DNA of 64,000 bases from Palsa-506 sp963836355 (GTDB taxonomy: Bacteria; Actinomycetota; Actinomycetes; Streptosporangiales; Streptosporangiaceae). Made by a program: the position numbers and the translations under genes. Under the pieces are notes generated by a model, which ran no database searches, was not told the origin of the DNA, and saw nothing but the letters and a program-made list of their open reading frames with translations. The stretch covers positions 408,246-472,245 of the forward strand of contig CAWIJO010000029.1 of the NCBI GenBank assembly GCA_963836355.1, in the 5' to 3' direction. The first letter of the stretch is position 1. Each line of letters starts with the position of its first letter. This document shows, piece after piece, positions 19,002 through 29,018 of the stretch.

Positions 19002-19982
19002 GTGCGGATATGGGTGCCGACAGTGCAGGTGGCCGACGCCCTTTCCGGGCTGTCCGGCGTGACGGTGGACATCGTCAACCCGGACGATGGCTTCAACCCG
19101 GACGATGGCTTCAGCCCGGACGATGGCTTCAGCCCGGACGCCGGCCAGGCGGGTCGGCACCAGTTGCCTGCCAGCGCCGATGAGGTCGAATTTTACGTCC
19201 CGCCGTTCTTTCCCCGGCCGCCGTCGATCGCGGCGATGCGCGAGATGCCGCGGCTCAAGGTAGTGCAGTCGCTGACCGCGGGCATCGACCTGCTCCGGCC
19301 GCATGTCCCCGAGGGCGCCGTGCTGTGCAATGCGCGCGGAGTGCACGACGCGGGTACCGCCGAATGGGTTGTCGCCGCCATGCTCGCCTCGATCCGGCGG
19401 TTCCCCTATTTCACCGGGGAGCAGGCGGCGGGCCGGTGGAGCTTCCGTTTCACCGGTTGCCTGGCCGGCAAGACGGTTCTGATCGTTGGTCACGGCTCAA
19501 TCGGCGCGGCAGTCGAGCGCCGGCTGAGCGGCTTCGAGGTGGAAGTGCGCAGGGTGGCGCGGCGCGCACGGGATGGCGTCAGCCCGATCGGCGAGCTCCC
19601 GGCGTTGCTGCCCGAGGCGGATGTCGTGGTGCTGCTCGCCCCGGTGACCGCCGCGACGATCGGCATGGTGGATGCGGCGTTCCTGGCCCGGATGAAGGAT
19701 GGCGCGCTGTTCGTCAACGCGGCCAGGGGCTCGCTGGTGGTCACCGATGACCTGTGCGAGGAACTGCGGGCGGGCCGGCTGAACGCGGTACTAGATGTCA
19801 CGCAGCCCGAGCCGCTCGGCCCGGAACATCCGCTCTGGGCCATGCCAAACGTGTTCATCACGCCGCATGTGGCCGGCTCTACCCCTGTTTCCGGGCGGTC
19901 AGCGCTGAAGTTTGTGCGGGATCAAGTGCAACGATTTAGCGACGGTCAGGAACTCCGCAATGTGATCGCGGGGGAGTACTGA
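19002..19982 (+). CDS. D-isomer-specific 2-hydroxyacid dehydrogenase
   Basis: The 326-residue product is an NAD(H)-dependent oxidoreductase of the D-lactate/phosphoglycerate dehydrogenase fold. The Rossmann motif is VLIVGHGSIGAAV. Conserved ARGSLVVTDDL and the catalytic histidine in ITPHVAGSTP are present. The start is a GTG at 19002 giving MRIWVPTVQVADAL. Residues about 27-48 consist of a repeated six-residue unit (PDDGFS) from an 18-bp DNA repeat, which lengthens a surface loop of the catalytic domain. The gene stands alone; the substrate cannot be told from sequence. Confidence 0.88.
   Translation: MRIWVPTVQVADALSGLSGVTVDIVNPDDGFNPDDGFSPDDGFSPDAGQAGRHQLPASADEVEFYVPPFFPRPPSIAAMREMPRLKVVQSLTAGIDLLRPHVPEGAVLCNARGVHDAGTAEWVVAAMLASIRRFPYFTGEQAAGRWSFRFTGCLAGKTVLIVGHGSIGAAVERRLSGFEVEVRRVARRARDGVSPIGELPALLPEADVVVLLAPVTAATIGMVDAAFLARMKDGALFVNAARGSLVVTDDLCEELRAGRLNAVLDVTQPEPLGPEHPLWAMPNVFITPHVAGSTPVSGRSALKFVRDQVQRFSDGQELRNVIAGEY
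19078..19142. repeat. 18-bp in-frame tandem repeat in dehydrogenase gene
   Basis: About 3.5 units of CCCGGACGATGGCTTCA with one extra base per unit (18 bp), differing only in an A/G position, encode PDDGFN/S repeats. Being a multiple of 3 it preserves the frame. Confidence 0.8.
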
Positions 19983-20302
19983 CTGGTCACGGGCAGGTGC
20001 CGGGCAGCGGCCAGTGGCGGCTGTTGCTGGCGTTCCCAAAGTTGTATCTCGGCGTAGGCCCTTCCTCAATCTAAGCGTGACCTCGGGCACGTAGAGTTAG
20101 GTCACATCGCTTAGTGCGAGACCGCGTTTTGTACGCCGACACCCCGCTGCACATCGCGGTGCAGCGAATCCATTGTTCTGGCTGACCGCAGCCGCGGCGC
20201 TGGCAGCGCCACGGCCGCACCGGCTCAGGGCAGCTGCCCGGCAGGCCTACCAGGGTGGGCCGGGCTCGTTGCAGGCGGCGGACGCGGCAATAAGGAGGCT
20301 CA
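19983..20302. promoter_or_regulatory. Intergenic region with two strong inverted repeats
   Basis: No gene is seen in these 320 bases. At 20071-20114 a split inverted repeat pairs CTAAGCG and TGACCT with AGGTCA and CGCTTAG, a plausible operator or hairpin. At 20146-20165 a perfect 7-bp hairpin GCTGCAC-ATCGCG-GTGCAGC occurs. Either could control the following GGDEF-EAL gene or end the dehydrogenase transcript. Confidence 0.45.
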
Positions 20303-20335
20303 GTGCGCTTGGTTCCGTCGGGCGATGCGCGATGA
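20303..20335 (+). CDS. Possible 10-codon leader peptide
   Basis: A near-perfect ribosome binding site (AAGGAGG, 20292-20298) stands 4 nt before a GTG that opens a 10-codon frame, VRLVPSGDAR. Its TGA overlaps the ATG (20332) of the downstream GGDEF-EAL frame as ATGA. The large gene itself lacks a well-placed binding site, so translation may be coupled through this short frame. A lost base at the gene start would give the same picture. Confidence 0.35.
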   Translation: MRLVPSGDAR

Positions 20336-23213
20336 GCCTGGCCGTCCAGTCAGAAACAGCGGCCGGGGCGCTTGCGGCTGCTGCGGCTGCTGCGGTGCTG
20401 TGGCGCGGGTCGAGCCGCCACGAGGCTTCGGTGCGGCTTGCCTACCGCTGGTTCTCGGTAGTGGCGGTTGCGTGGGGGGCCGGGTTCGTGGCCCAGCAGG
20501 CGCTCATCGGCCCGCTCGGCGGGGCTGCCGTCCCGCTGACCTTTGGTGATCTGCTCTCGCTGCTCGCCTTGCCCGCGATGGTGGCCGGGTTCGCCGGCCT
20601 GGCCGCAGCAGGACGCGGACCGGGCGCGGGGCATGGACCGGGTGCCGACCGCGAGCCGGGTGCCGGGCGCGGCGCGGCCGTCCTCTTGCCGCGCGACGCC
20701 CTGGCCCGGCTCGCCGATGGCTACATTCTGGCGGCTTCGCTGTTCATCATCGGCTGGATAGCGCTATTCGGGTCGATCTATCACCGGTCCGGGGACGGCG
20801 CGGGCACGTTCGTGCTAGCGCTGCTTCACCCGCTGGCGGATCTGGCTGTGCTCGGCGTGGCATTGCAGTACGCGGTGCGGGCCTGCCGCCGCGGGATCGC
20901 GCCGTTCCTGGCGCTGCTAGCGGTCACGGTAAGCGACGCTCTCTCCGTCGGCGCCAAGGTCAATGCCGCCAGTCCGGGGATCTGGGCGCAGCTCATGCAG
21001 CTTGCCGCGTTCTTCCTGCTGGGCGCGGTGCCGCTGGCCGCAGCCGGGCTGGGCTGGCTTCCCCGGCGCGGCCCGGTGAGCGGCATGACCCGGCTCGCCC
21101 GGCTCGGCCATGCCAGGCGGGCGGGCGGGCTGGCAACGCAGATAGCTGCGATCGCCGCGGCGGCTGCCGCCTTGGTGATCATCGTGCGGGCGGTGACCGG
21201 CGGATCAGCCGCCGAGCCTGCCGTCGCAGCTGCGGCCGGTATCGCCGTGCTCGCGCTGGCCGCCAGAATCGCCGGGCTGCTGGTCAGCGATCGGGCCGCG
21301 TCCGTCACGGAGCAGGAAGCCGGCCGCCAGTTCCGCGAGCTAGCCGACCGCATCACCGACGCTGTCCTGGTCTGCGATCTCGACGGCACGGTCCGGTACG
21401 CCAGCCCGGCCGTTGCTGAGTACGGCTATTCGCCGGCGCAGCTCGACGGAATGGCGCTGGCCGACCTGATCCATCCAGAGGATCTGCCAGGCGGGATCAG
21501 GTCGGTGCATGCAGCGGCGCGTAGGACCCCGGCTACCCGCCGGTTCCCCTGCCGGGTCAGGTCGTCCGACGGAACCTGGCGGCACGTCGAGGCCACGGTA
21601 TCCCGGCAGCACCACCGGGGTTCGGCCGACCAGCTGCTCGTCACTGCGCGGGACGTCAGTGACCAGGTGGCGTTGCGCCGTCAGGTCACCCATCTGACCT
21701 TTCACGATGGCCTGACCGGGCTGCCGAACCGGGCATATTTCGAGGAGCGGGCAAAGGACGTCCTCGGGGTCGGCCGGCCGGCCGCCGGTGACGACCAGGC
21801 GGCCGGGGAGCCGCAGGTGGTGACCGGGGCTATCTTCCTTGACCTGGATGGCTTCACCGGGGTCAACGACTCGGTCGGGCACGGGGCAGGCGATCTGCTG
21901 CTCGCCCAGGCCGCGCGCAGGCTGCGCGCCGAGGTCCCGTCGCACCAGACCGTGGCCCGGTGGGGCGGGGACGAGTTCGCCGTGCTGGTGCAGAACGCGG
22001 CAAGTGCCCAGGAAATCGTGGACATCGCGGAGCGGCTGGCCGGGTCCATTGCGGCCACCGCGTTCCGCGTGGCCGACCGTGACATCTCGCTGACTGCCAG
22101 CGTTGGCGTCGCGTTCGCGGATGCTGACGGCTCCGGCTACCTGCTCCGCAACGCAGATGTGGCGATGTCGCGGGCAAAGGAGTCCGGTGGCGGGCGGGTC
22201 GAGATCTTCGCCGCGCATATGCACGCTGACGTTGTTCGCCGGCTGGAACTGGCCAGCGACCTCCGCCAGGCGATCACCGAAGGCGGCCTGCGGCTCGACT
22301 ACCAGCCCGTGGTCGATCTCGGCACGTCCGCTGTCACCGGCGTGGAAGCTCTTGTCCGCTGGTCACGGGCGGGCGAGGCCGTTCCGCCTGCGGAATTCCT
22401 CGCGGTGGCGGAGGATTCCGGCCTGATCGTGCCGCTCGGCGACTGGGTATTGCATGAGGCATGCGAGCAGGCAGCCGCCTGGCAAGCGGCCGGCCGCCGA
22501 TCGGCATGTCGGTCAACTTCTCGCTGCGGCAGGTGAGCGCGGCGCGGTTCACCGAATCGGTGCTGACGGTGCTGCAGGACACCGGCCTCGCGCCGGAGTC
22601 GCTCACTCTCGAGGTCACCGAGCGAGTGCTGATCGAAGGCACCGGGCCGATGGTCGACAGGCTGGCTGAGCTCCGCCGCCGCGGCATCAGGCTGGCCATT
22701 GATGACTTCGGCACCGGCCACGCCTCGCTGGCCTACCTCCGGCAGCTACCGGTGGACATTATCAAGATCGATCCGTCGTTCGTGGCCGGTCTCGGCCAGG
22801 ATCCGACTCTGGCCATGCTCACTCGCACGATCGTCCGAGTCGGGCATGACCTCGGCATCGAGGTGGTGGCGGAGGGTATCGAACGGCCGGAGCAGCTTGA
22901 GTTGCTGCGCGAGATGGGCTGCGGCCTTGGCCAGGGATACCTGGTAGCCCGGCCGATGCCGGCGGCAGGCGTCGAGACGCTGGCCGGGATCGAGGCGCAG
23001 GCCGGGACCGAGGCGCTGCCCGGAAGCGAGACACTGGCCGGAAGCGAGACACTGGCCGGAAGCGAGACACTGGCCGGAAGCGAGACACTGGCCGGAAGCG
23101 AGACGCTGCCCGGAAGCGAGACACTGGCCGGGACCGAGGCGCAGGCCGGGGGTCCAGCGGTGGCCGGCGGCGGGATCCGAGCTGGGGATGTGGCGGCGAC
23201 TACCCATTCCTGA
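20332..23213 (+). pseudogene. PAS-GGDEF-EAL membrane protein split by a frameshift
   Basis: From the ATG at 20332: several membrane segments (to about residue 325), a PAS domain (RITDAVLVCDLDGTVRYASP), a GGDEF domain with GLTGLPNRAYFEE and ARWGGDEFAVLV, and the start of an EAL domain (GVEALVRWSRAGEAV). Near 22,483-22,500 the frame changes: WQAAGR must join PPIGMSVNFSLRQ, which needs one added base. The rest of EAL (LEVTERVL, AIDDFGTGHASL, DIIKIDPSF, AEGIERP) then runs to a repetitive tail. The first frame stops at 22536. The truncated product would keep diguanylate cyclase but lose phosphodiesterase activity, which would turn a bifunctional enzyme into a c-di-GMP producer. Confidence 0.83.
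22986..23147. repeat. 18-bp tandem repeat encoding the EAL protein tail
   Basis: Six clean units of GGAAGCGAGACACTGGCC start at 23022, flanked by degenerate units on both sides. In the EAL frame they encode repeated GSETLA. The period is a multiple of 3, as in the other coding repeats here. Confidence 0.85.
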
Positions 23214-23446
23214 GATCGTGGCCAGCCAGGCAATCGGGCGGAGCCGGCCGGCGGATGCAGAGTTCGTGAAGGATTTCACAAGCCTCGGTAGAATGAATCT
23301 GCCGATCAGCGGTGTTAAGCCGATCTGCGCCGTTAAGCGTTAAGCCGAGCCGCCGTAGGCATCAGCCGACCTCCATCGTTAGGCCGATCGCCGCCGGTGG
23401 GCCGATTCTGACCACTATGCCGACCGCCGCCATCCTGGGGAGCGCC

Positions 23447-25045
23447 GTGCCCGCACCTATCGTCCTGGTCGCAGAAGAACTTTCCCCGGCTGGGATCGCC
23501 TTGCTTGAATCCGTTTTCGACATGCGCTATGCCGACGGGGCGGACCGCGGCGCGCTGCTGCCCGCGCTTGCCGACGCCGACGCCGTGATCATCCGCAGTG
23601 CCACCAGGATCGACGCCGAGGCACTGGCGCATGCGCCGCGGCTTCGAGTAGTCGCCAGGGCCGGCGTGGGCCTGGATAACGTCGACGTCGATGCCGCCAC
23701 AAAGGCAGGCGTCATGGTTGTGAACGCGCCGAGTTCCAACATTGTCAGCGCGGCTGAGCATGCCGTCGCCTTGCTGCTGTCGGTCGCGCGGAATGTGCCG
23801 CAGGCTGCCGCCTCGCTGAAGGCCGGGGAGTGGAAGCGCTCGGCTTACACCGGGATAGAGCTGCAGGACAAGGTCGCGGGCATCCTCGGCCTCGGCCGGA
23901 TCGGGGCGCTCGTTGCCCAGCGCCTTGCCGCGTTCGGCATGCGGGTAATCGCCTACGACCCCTACGTGTCGGCAGCCAGGGCGGCGCAGCTCGGCGTCCG
24001 CCTGGCCAGCCTGGACGAGTTGCTGGCCGGGGCCGACTTCATCAGCGTGCACCTGCCAAAGAACGCCGAGACCGTCGGCCTGATCGGGGACCGCGAGCTG
24101 CGGATGGTCAAGCCGGAGGTGCGGATCATCAACGCCGCGCGGGGCGGCATCGTGGACGAGAACGCGCTCGCCAGCGCGATCAAGGAGGGCCGGGTAGCCG
24201 GTGCCGGGCTTGATGTATATGCCACCGAGCCGTGCACGGATAGCCCGTTGTTCGGATTCGCCAACGTGGTGGCTACCCCGCATCTGGGGGCAAGCACCCA
24301 CGAGGCTCAGGAAAAGGCAGGCATGCAGGTCGCGCGGTCGGTGCGGCTGGCGCTGGCCGGTGAGTTCGTGCCGGACGCGGTGAACGTGCAGGGCGGCGCG
24401 GTAGACGAAGAGATCAAGCCCGGCCTGCCGCTGGCCGAGAAGCTGGGCAAGATCTTCACCGCGCTGGCCGGCGGCATCGCGGCCAGGATCGAGCTTGAGG
24501 TACGTGGCGAGATCGCCGCCCTGGACGTCAGCGTGCTGCAGCTGGCTGCGCTGAAGGGCGTCTTCAGTAACGTCGTCGAGGATCCGGTCACCTACGTCAA
24601 CGCGCCGCTGCTCGCCAGCGAGCGGGGGGTCGAGGTCAGCCTGACTACGGACGAGGAGAGCCCGGACTGGCGCAACATGCTGACCCTGCGCGGCACGCTG
24701 CCAGACGGGCAGGTCGTGTCGGTCAGCGGGACGCTGACCGGCCGGCGGCAGGTAGCGAAGCTCGTCGAGGTAAACGGCTTCGACATGGAGATCGCGCCGG
24801 CTGAGCACATGGTGTTCCTGACTTATGCCGACCGGCCCGGCATGGTCGGCATCGTCGGCCAGATTCTCGGTGACCAGCAGATCAACATCGCCGGCATGCA
24901 CCTGTGTCGGAACAGCAGGGGCGGCCTGGCGCTGATCGTGCTGACTGTCGACTCCCGGCTGCCGCCGGACATCCTGCCCGAGATCACCGAGGCGATCGGC
25001 GCCGTAGTCGGCCAGACGGTCGATCTCGACCAGGAGGACGCCTGA
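23447..25045 (+). CDS. serA: D-3-phosphoglycerate dehydrogenase
   Basis: SerA oxidises 3-phosphoglycerate, the first committed step to serine. The 532-residue product is the long actinobacterial type. The catalytic domain starts VLVAEELSPAGIALLE. The NAD site is GILGLGRIGALVAQRL, with INAARGGIVDENAL and the catalytic His in TPHLGASTHEAQEK. An intervening allosteric domain and a C-terminal ACT domain (MVFLTYADRPGMVGIVG) follow, the usual site of serine feedback inhibition. GGGGAG 4 nt before the GTG at 23447 favours that start; ATG 23417 would add ten residues. leuB and ilvE follow in the same direction. Confidence 0.95.
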   Translation: MPAPIVLVAEELSPAGIALLESVFDMRYADGADRGALLPALADADAVIIRSATRIDAEALAHAPRLRVVARAGVGLDNVDVDAATKAGVMVVNAPSSNIVSAAEHAVALLLSVARNVPQAAASLKAGEWKRSAYTGIELQDKVAGILGLGRIGALVAQRLAAFGMRVIAYDPYVSAARAAQLGVRLASLDELLAGADFISVHLPKNAETVGLIGDRELRMVKPEVRIINAARGGIVDENALASAIKEGRVAGAGLDVYATEPCTDSPLFGFANVVATPHLGASTHEAQEKAGMQVARSVRLALAGEFVPDAVNVQGGAVDEEIKPGLPLAEKLGKIFTALAGGIAARIELEVRGEIAALDVSVLQLAALKGVFSNVVEDPVTYVNAPLLASERGVEVSLTTDEESPDWRNMLTLRGTLPDGQVVSVSGTLTGRRQVAKLVEVNGFDMEIAPAEHMVFLTYADRPGMVGIVGQILGDQQINIAGMHLCRNSRGGLALIVLTVDSRLPPDILPEITEAIGAVVGQTVDLDQEDA

Positions 25046-25141
25046 CCGGATGCCCTGCGGCCAGGACGCCTGACCGGATGCCCCCGGTGGCCAGGTGGCG
25101 GATCTTGCCATCACGCGACGCCTGACCAGTAAGGTACGCGC

Positions 25142-26191
25142 ATGGCGGCACGAACGATCAGGATCGCTGTGATCGGCGGTGACGGCATCGGTCCCGAGGT
25201 GGTCGCCGAGGCGGTCAAGGTCCTCCGGACCGCGGCAACCGAGGTAACGGTCGAGACCACCGGCTACGACCTCGGCTCGCGTCGCTGGCACCGCACCGGG
25301 GAAGCCTTGCCCGGCTCGGTGCTCAGTGAGCTGGCCGGGCACGATGCGATCCTGCTCGGCGCCGTCGGCGATCCGACCGTGCCGAGCGGCGTGCTCGAAC
25401 GAGGCCTGGTGTTGCGGCTGCGGTTCGAATTTGACCAGTACGTCAGCCTGCGGCCAGTCCGGCTCTATCCGGGGGTTGCCTCGCCGCTATCCGGCCTGCG
25501 CGCCGAGTCAGTGGACATGCTGGTGGTGCGAGAGGGGACCGAGGGCCCGTATACCGACGCGGGCGGCATCATGCGGAAGGGCACGCCCGGCGAGGTGGCG
25601 ACCCAGGAGAGCATAAATACCGCGTTCGGCGTGGGGCGGGTGACCAGGTACGCGCTGCAGCGAGCTACTGAGCGCCGCAAGAAGCTGACCCTGGTGCACA
25701 AGACGAACGTACTGGCCTACGCCGGAGACTTGTGGCAGCGGACGGTGGACGGGCTTGCCACCGGGTACCCGGACGTGACCGCCGAGTATTGCCACATGGA
25801 CGCGGCGGCCATCTATTTCGTCACCGCTCCCGAGCGATTCGACGTGATCGTTACCGATAACCTGTTCGGCGATATTCTCACCGCGCTCGGCGCCGCGGTG
25901 GCGGGCGGCATCGGACTCGCCGCGAGCGCCAGCATTAACCCCGAGCGCATCTCGCCCAGCATGTTCGAGCCTGTCCACGGCAGCGCGCCGGACATCGCCG
26001 GCCAGCAGAAGGCGGACCCGACCGCCGCGATCTTGTCAGCCGCGATGCTCTGCGATCATCTGGGGCTGGCCGCCGAGAAGGCCAGGATCGAGCAGGCCGT
26101 CGCTGACGATCTGGTCGAGCGGCAGGGCGCCTGGGCGGCGCGGTCAACCCCGGAAGTCGGCGATGACATCGCCGAGCGAGTGGCGGGGTAG
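25142..26191 (+). CDS. leuB: 3-isopropylmalate dehydrogenase
   Basis: LeuB oxidatively decarboxylates 3-isopropylmalate in leucine synthesis. The 349-residue product starts RIAVIGGDGIGPEVVAEA. It has the substrate-contact arginines near LRLRFEFDQYVSLRPVRLYPG, the catalytic lysine in VHKTNVLAYAGDLW and the metal aspartates in the family signature VTDNLFGDILTALGAAVAGG, followed by EPVHGSAPDIAG. The ATG is at 25142. It is followed 90 bp later by ilvE, so the leucine and branched-chain steps are together. No leader peptide or T-box-like structure was recognised upstream. Confidence 0.95.
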   Translation: MAARTIRIAVIGGDGIGPEVVAEAVKVLRTAATEVTVETTGYDLGSRRWHRTGEALPGSVLSELAGHDAILLGAVGDPTVPSGVLERGLVLRLRFEFDQYVSLRPVRLYPGVASPLSGLRAESVDMLVVREGTEGPYTDAGGIMRKGTPGEVATQESINTAFGVGRVTRYALQRATERRKKLTLVHKTNVLAYAGDLWQRTVDGLATGYPDVTAEYCHMDAAAIYFVTAPERFDVIVTDNLFGDILTALGAAVAGGIGLAASASINPERISPSMFEPVHGSAPDIAGQQKADPTAAILSAAMLCDHLGLAAEKARIEQAVADDLVERQGAWAARSTPEVGDDIAERVAG

Positions 26192-26281
26192 CGCAAGATG
26201 GTAGGTGCGGGCACGGCTGCATGAGGTGACCCGCAGCGGGCCCGGCAATGGCGCCATGTCCGCGGGTGAGGAAGGACCGTC

Positions 26282-27388
26282 ATGACCGCCAGCACAACCG
26301 GCGAGATCCCTTTTGCCGTGTATCCAGCCCGCCCGCTGCCCGCGCCGGAGCGGGCCCGGATCCTTGCTGAGCCCGGGTTCGGCCGACACTTTACCGACCA
26401 CATGATCACTATCCGGTGGGATACGGAGCGCGGCTGGCACAACGGCCAGCTTGGCGCTTACGGCCCGATTTCGCTGGCTCCGGCCACCTCGGTGTTCCAC
26501 TACGCACAGGAAATCTTCGAGGGGCTGAAGGCCTACCGGCAGCGGAGCGGCCCCGTCGTTGCCTTCCGGCCGTGGGCGAACGCTGCCAGGCTCAACAGGT
26601 CCGCAGTCCGGATGGCCATGCCGCAGTTGCCAGAAGCCGCGTTCGTCCGCGCTCTCGACCTGCTCGTAACCCGCGACCGGGACTGGGTTCCCGGGACCGA
26701 GGGCCACAGCCTTTACCTGCGCCCTTTCATGATCGCCACCCACGTCGGCCTCGGTGTCAGCAGGCCATCCCCGTCGTACCTGTTCGCCGTGATCGCGTCG
26801 CCGGCCGGGCCCTATTTCGCGGCCGGGCCAGTCTCGGTCTGGCTGGCCGAGGACTACACGCGCGCCGCGGCCGGCGGCACCGGTGCTGCCAAGACGGGCG
26901 GCAACTACGCGGCCGGCTTCGCCGCCCAGCAGGAGGCCCTGAACAACGGCTGTGACCAGGTGGTATGGCTCGACGCAGCCGAGCACCGGTGGGTTGAGGA
27001 GATGGGCGGGATGAACCTGTTCTTCGTCTACGGTTCCGGACGGCAGGCCCGGATCATGACGCCAGCGCTGACTGGCACGCTACTGCCGGGCATCACCAGG
27101 GATGCGCTGCTGATCCTGGCCCCGGAGCTGGGCATCCCGGCCGAGGAAGGCAGGATCTCGCTGGACCAGTGGCGCTCCGGATGCCAGTCTGGCGAGATCA
27201 GCGAAGTCTTCGCATGCGGTACCGCCGCGGTCATCAGCCCGCTGGGGATGGTCAAGGGAACCAGCGCTTGCTGGCCGGTAGGCGATGGCAAGACGGGGCC
27301 GGTGACAGCCAGGCTGAAGGAGCAGTTGCTCGGGATCCAGTTCGGCAGCCTGCCCGATCCGCATGGCTGGATCCACAAGATCCTCTGA
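26282..27388 (+). CDS. ilvE: Branched-chain amino-acid aminotransferase
   Basis: IlvE makes Leu, Ile and Val from their 2-oxo acids. The 368-residue product is a fold-type IV PLP enzyme. Family segments include FHYAQEIFEGLKAYR, YLRPFMIATHVGLGV, and the PLP lysine in GAAKTGGNYAAGF. Later come MGGMNLFFVYG and EVFACGTAAVISP. The ATG at 26282 has GGAAGGA closely upstream. It converges with the histidine kinase gene; a hairpin lies in the 85-bp gap between them. Confidence 0.95.
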   Translation: MTASTTGEIPFAVYPARPLPAPERARILAEPGFGRHFTDHMITIRWDTERGWHNGQLGAYGPISLAPATSVFHYAQEIFEGLKAYRQRSGPVVAFRPWANAARLNRSAVRMAMPQLPEAAFVRALDLLVTRDRDWVPGTEGHSLYLRPFMIATHVGLGVSRPSPSYLFAVIASPAGPYFAAGPVSVWLAEDYTRAAAGGTGAAKTGGNYAAGFAAQQEALNNGCDQVVWLDAAEHRWVEEMGGMNLFFVYGSGRQARIMTPALTGTLLPGITRDALLILAPELGIPAEEGRISLDQWRSGCQSGEISEVFACGTAAVISPLGMVKGTSACWPVGDGKTGPVTARLKEQLLGIQFGSLPDPHGWIHKIL

Positions 27389-27443
27389 CTCGTCGCACCT
27401 GCTGCGGCGTCGTCCAACCGCGCAGCGCCGACGTCTGCGGTCA

Positions 27444-27464
27444 ATTGCGCGACGCTGGCGCAAT
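27444..27464. terminator. Hairpin between convergent ilvE and kinase genes
   Basis: A perfect 7-bp inverted repeat ATTGCGC-GACGCTG-GCGCAAT lies between the two convergent stops and could act on both strands. No T-tract is seen. Confidence 0.45.
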
Positions 27465-27473
27465 CGATGGCCG

Positions 27474-29018
27474 CTACTCGCTACCAGAATCGGCGCCGCC
27501 GACTGCCGCGCTGGCCCTTGAACCGGTGGCTGACCGATCCGGCCGCTGCTGCACGCGCCGCCAGCAGATCTCCACCCGGGCGCCGCCGAGTGGCGATTCG
27601 CCGATCTTCCAGCGGCCGCCGGTCGAGCGCACGATCGAGTCGCCGATGGCAAGCCCGAGCCCGGCGCCGCCGCCATGTTCCGTCGCGCGGTGGAAGCGGT
27701 CGAACAGCCGTGCGCGGTCCTCCGGCGGAATACCAGGACCGCTGTCCTCGACGACCAGGCTGACCGAGTTGCCCTGAGCCAGCGCGGAGATCCGCACCCG
27801 TCCGCCATGCCCGGCGTAACGGCAGGCGTTGTCCATCAAGACGCCAGCTAGCCGATCGATCCAGTCTGGCGGTGCGCTGATCCAGGCCAGGCCGCCATCG
27901 CCGGTCAGCCCGTGATCCCAGCCAGGCCCGGTGTCCGCGCCTGTCCAGCTGCTCTTGCCCGCCCGCCCGCTCGCGCCTGCGCTGTCCGAGCCAGCGTCGG
28001 CCAGGTCGGCAGCCTGGGCAGCGTGCTCGTCATTGCCTGGCGGGACGTCCGCGCCCGCCAACACGGTGATCTCGGTCGACTCGGCGCTGGCGACCGCACC
28101 GAACCGCCCGGCGCACTCCTCGGCGATCACCCCGAGGTCGATCGGCTCATCGCCGGGCGGCGGCGGATTCGAGTCGAACCTGGCCAGCCAGAGCAGATCC
28201 TCGACAATCGTGCGCAGCCGCTGGCTCTCGCCCTGGATGCGGACTAGCGCTGACCGGTAGCCGGCCGCGTCACGCGGGCTGCTCAGTGCGATGTTCGTCT
28301 CGGCAGCGATGACGGTCAGCGGGGTGCGCAGCTCGTGCGAGGCATCCGCGGTGAAATCGAGCTGACGGCGGCGGGACTGCTCGATCGGTGCGAGCGCCCT
28401 GAGCCCGATGATCAGCGATCCGGCGAATACCGCCAGCAGCAGCACAGGGGCCGCCAGTACCTCGCCGTCGACAAGGACGCCCTGGAAATGCGTCTCCTCT
28501 GCCATGCTCTGACCGGCCACCAGCCAGGAACCGGCAGGCTGCCGGGCCGCCGCAAGCCGGAACGCGTGCCCCCCGATCTGGGCCGTCCACGGCTGGCCGC
28601 TGGCCGGCCGGAGGCTGCCGGGCAGCGGCGGCGCGCCCGGGCTGAGCGTGACAGTCGCAGTGCCCGGCCGTACCAGCCAGAGGAATACCGGGGCGCCGTC
28701 GACGTCCTGGTCGTCCGCATCCCCGCCGGCCACCTCTGCCTGTCCGCCGGCCACGTCCGCCCGGCCGCCATTGCTGGTGCCGCCGGTGCTGCCCTGGCTG
28801 ATGGCGCCGGCCCGGCCGGCCACGTTGCGACGGGCGCCATCGGCGAGGTGATCGGAGAGACGGGCATCAACCTGCGCTACGAACCGGCTGGCCAGCAGCG
28901 CGTCGAGGGCAGCCACGCAGCCCGCGTAGACGATGCCGATCAGTACCGTCGCGGCCAGCGCAACGCGCACGGCGGACGCAACCCGACGCGGCAGCCGCCA
29001 GAACGGCCGCCTAGTCAC
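27474..29018 (-). CDS. Sensor histidine kinase
   Basis: The 514-residue product is the membrane sensor of the adjacent two-component system. A first membrane helix (VALAATVLIGIVYAGCVAAL) starts near residue 17. An outer domain of about 150 residues, rich in Gly and Asp, is followed by a second helix (VLLLAVFAGSLIIGL). The H box is DASHELRTPLTVIAAE, the N box LMDNACRYAGHGG, with VEDSGPGIPPEDRARLF and GGGAGLGLAIGDS for ATP binding. An acidic insertion of about 50 residues separates the H and N boxes. The GTG at 29018 overlaps the response-regulator stop by 8 nt, so the pair is coupled. Signal unknown. Confidence 0.92.
   Translation of the reverse strand: MTRRPFWRLPRRVASAVRVALAATVLIGIVYAGCVAALDALLASRFVAQVDARLSDHLADGARRNVAGRAGAISQGSTGGTSNGGRADVAGGQAEVAGGDADDQDVDGAPVFLWLVRPGTATVTLSPGAPPLPGSLRPASGQPWTAQIGGHAFRLAAARQPAGSWLVAGQSMAEETHFQGVLVDGEVLAAPVLLLAVFAGSLIIGLRALAPIEQSRRRQLDFTADASHELRTPLTVIAAETNIALSSPRDAAGYRSALVRIQGESQRLRTIVEDLLWLARFDSNPPPPGDEPIDLGVIAEECAGRFGAVASAESTEITVLAGADVPPGNDEHAAQAADLADAGSDSAGASGRAGKSSWTGADTGPGWDHGLTGDGGLAWISAPPDWIDRLAGVLMDNACRYAGHGGRVRISALAQGNSVSLVVEDSGPGIPPEDRARLFDRFHRATEHGGGAGLGLAIGDSIVRSTGGRWKIGESPLGGARVEICWRRVQQRPDRSATGSRASAAVGGADSGSE

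Noticed and set aside
23214..23446. Amino-acid-responsive leader or T-box before serA
   Set aside because: No T-box core, no leader peptide rich in Ser or Leu and no strong terminator stem was found here or before leuB and ilvE.
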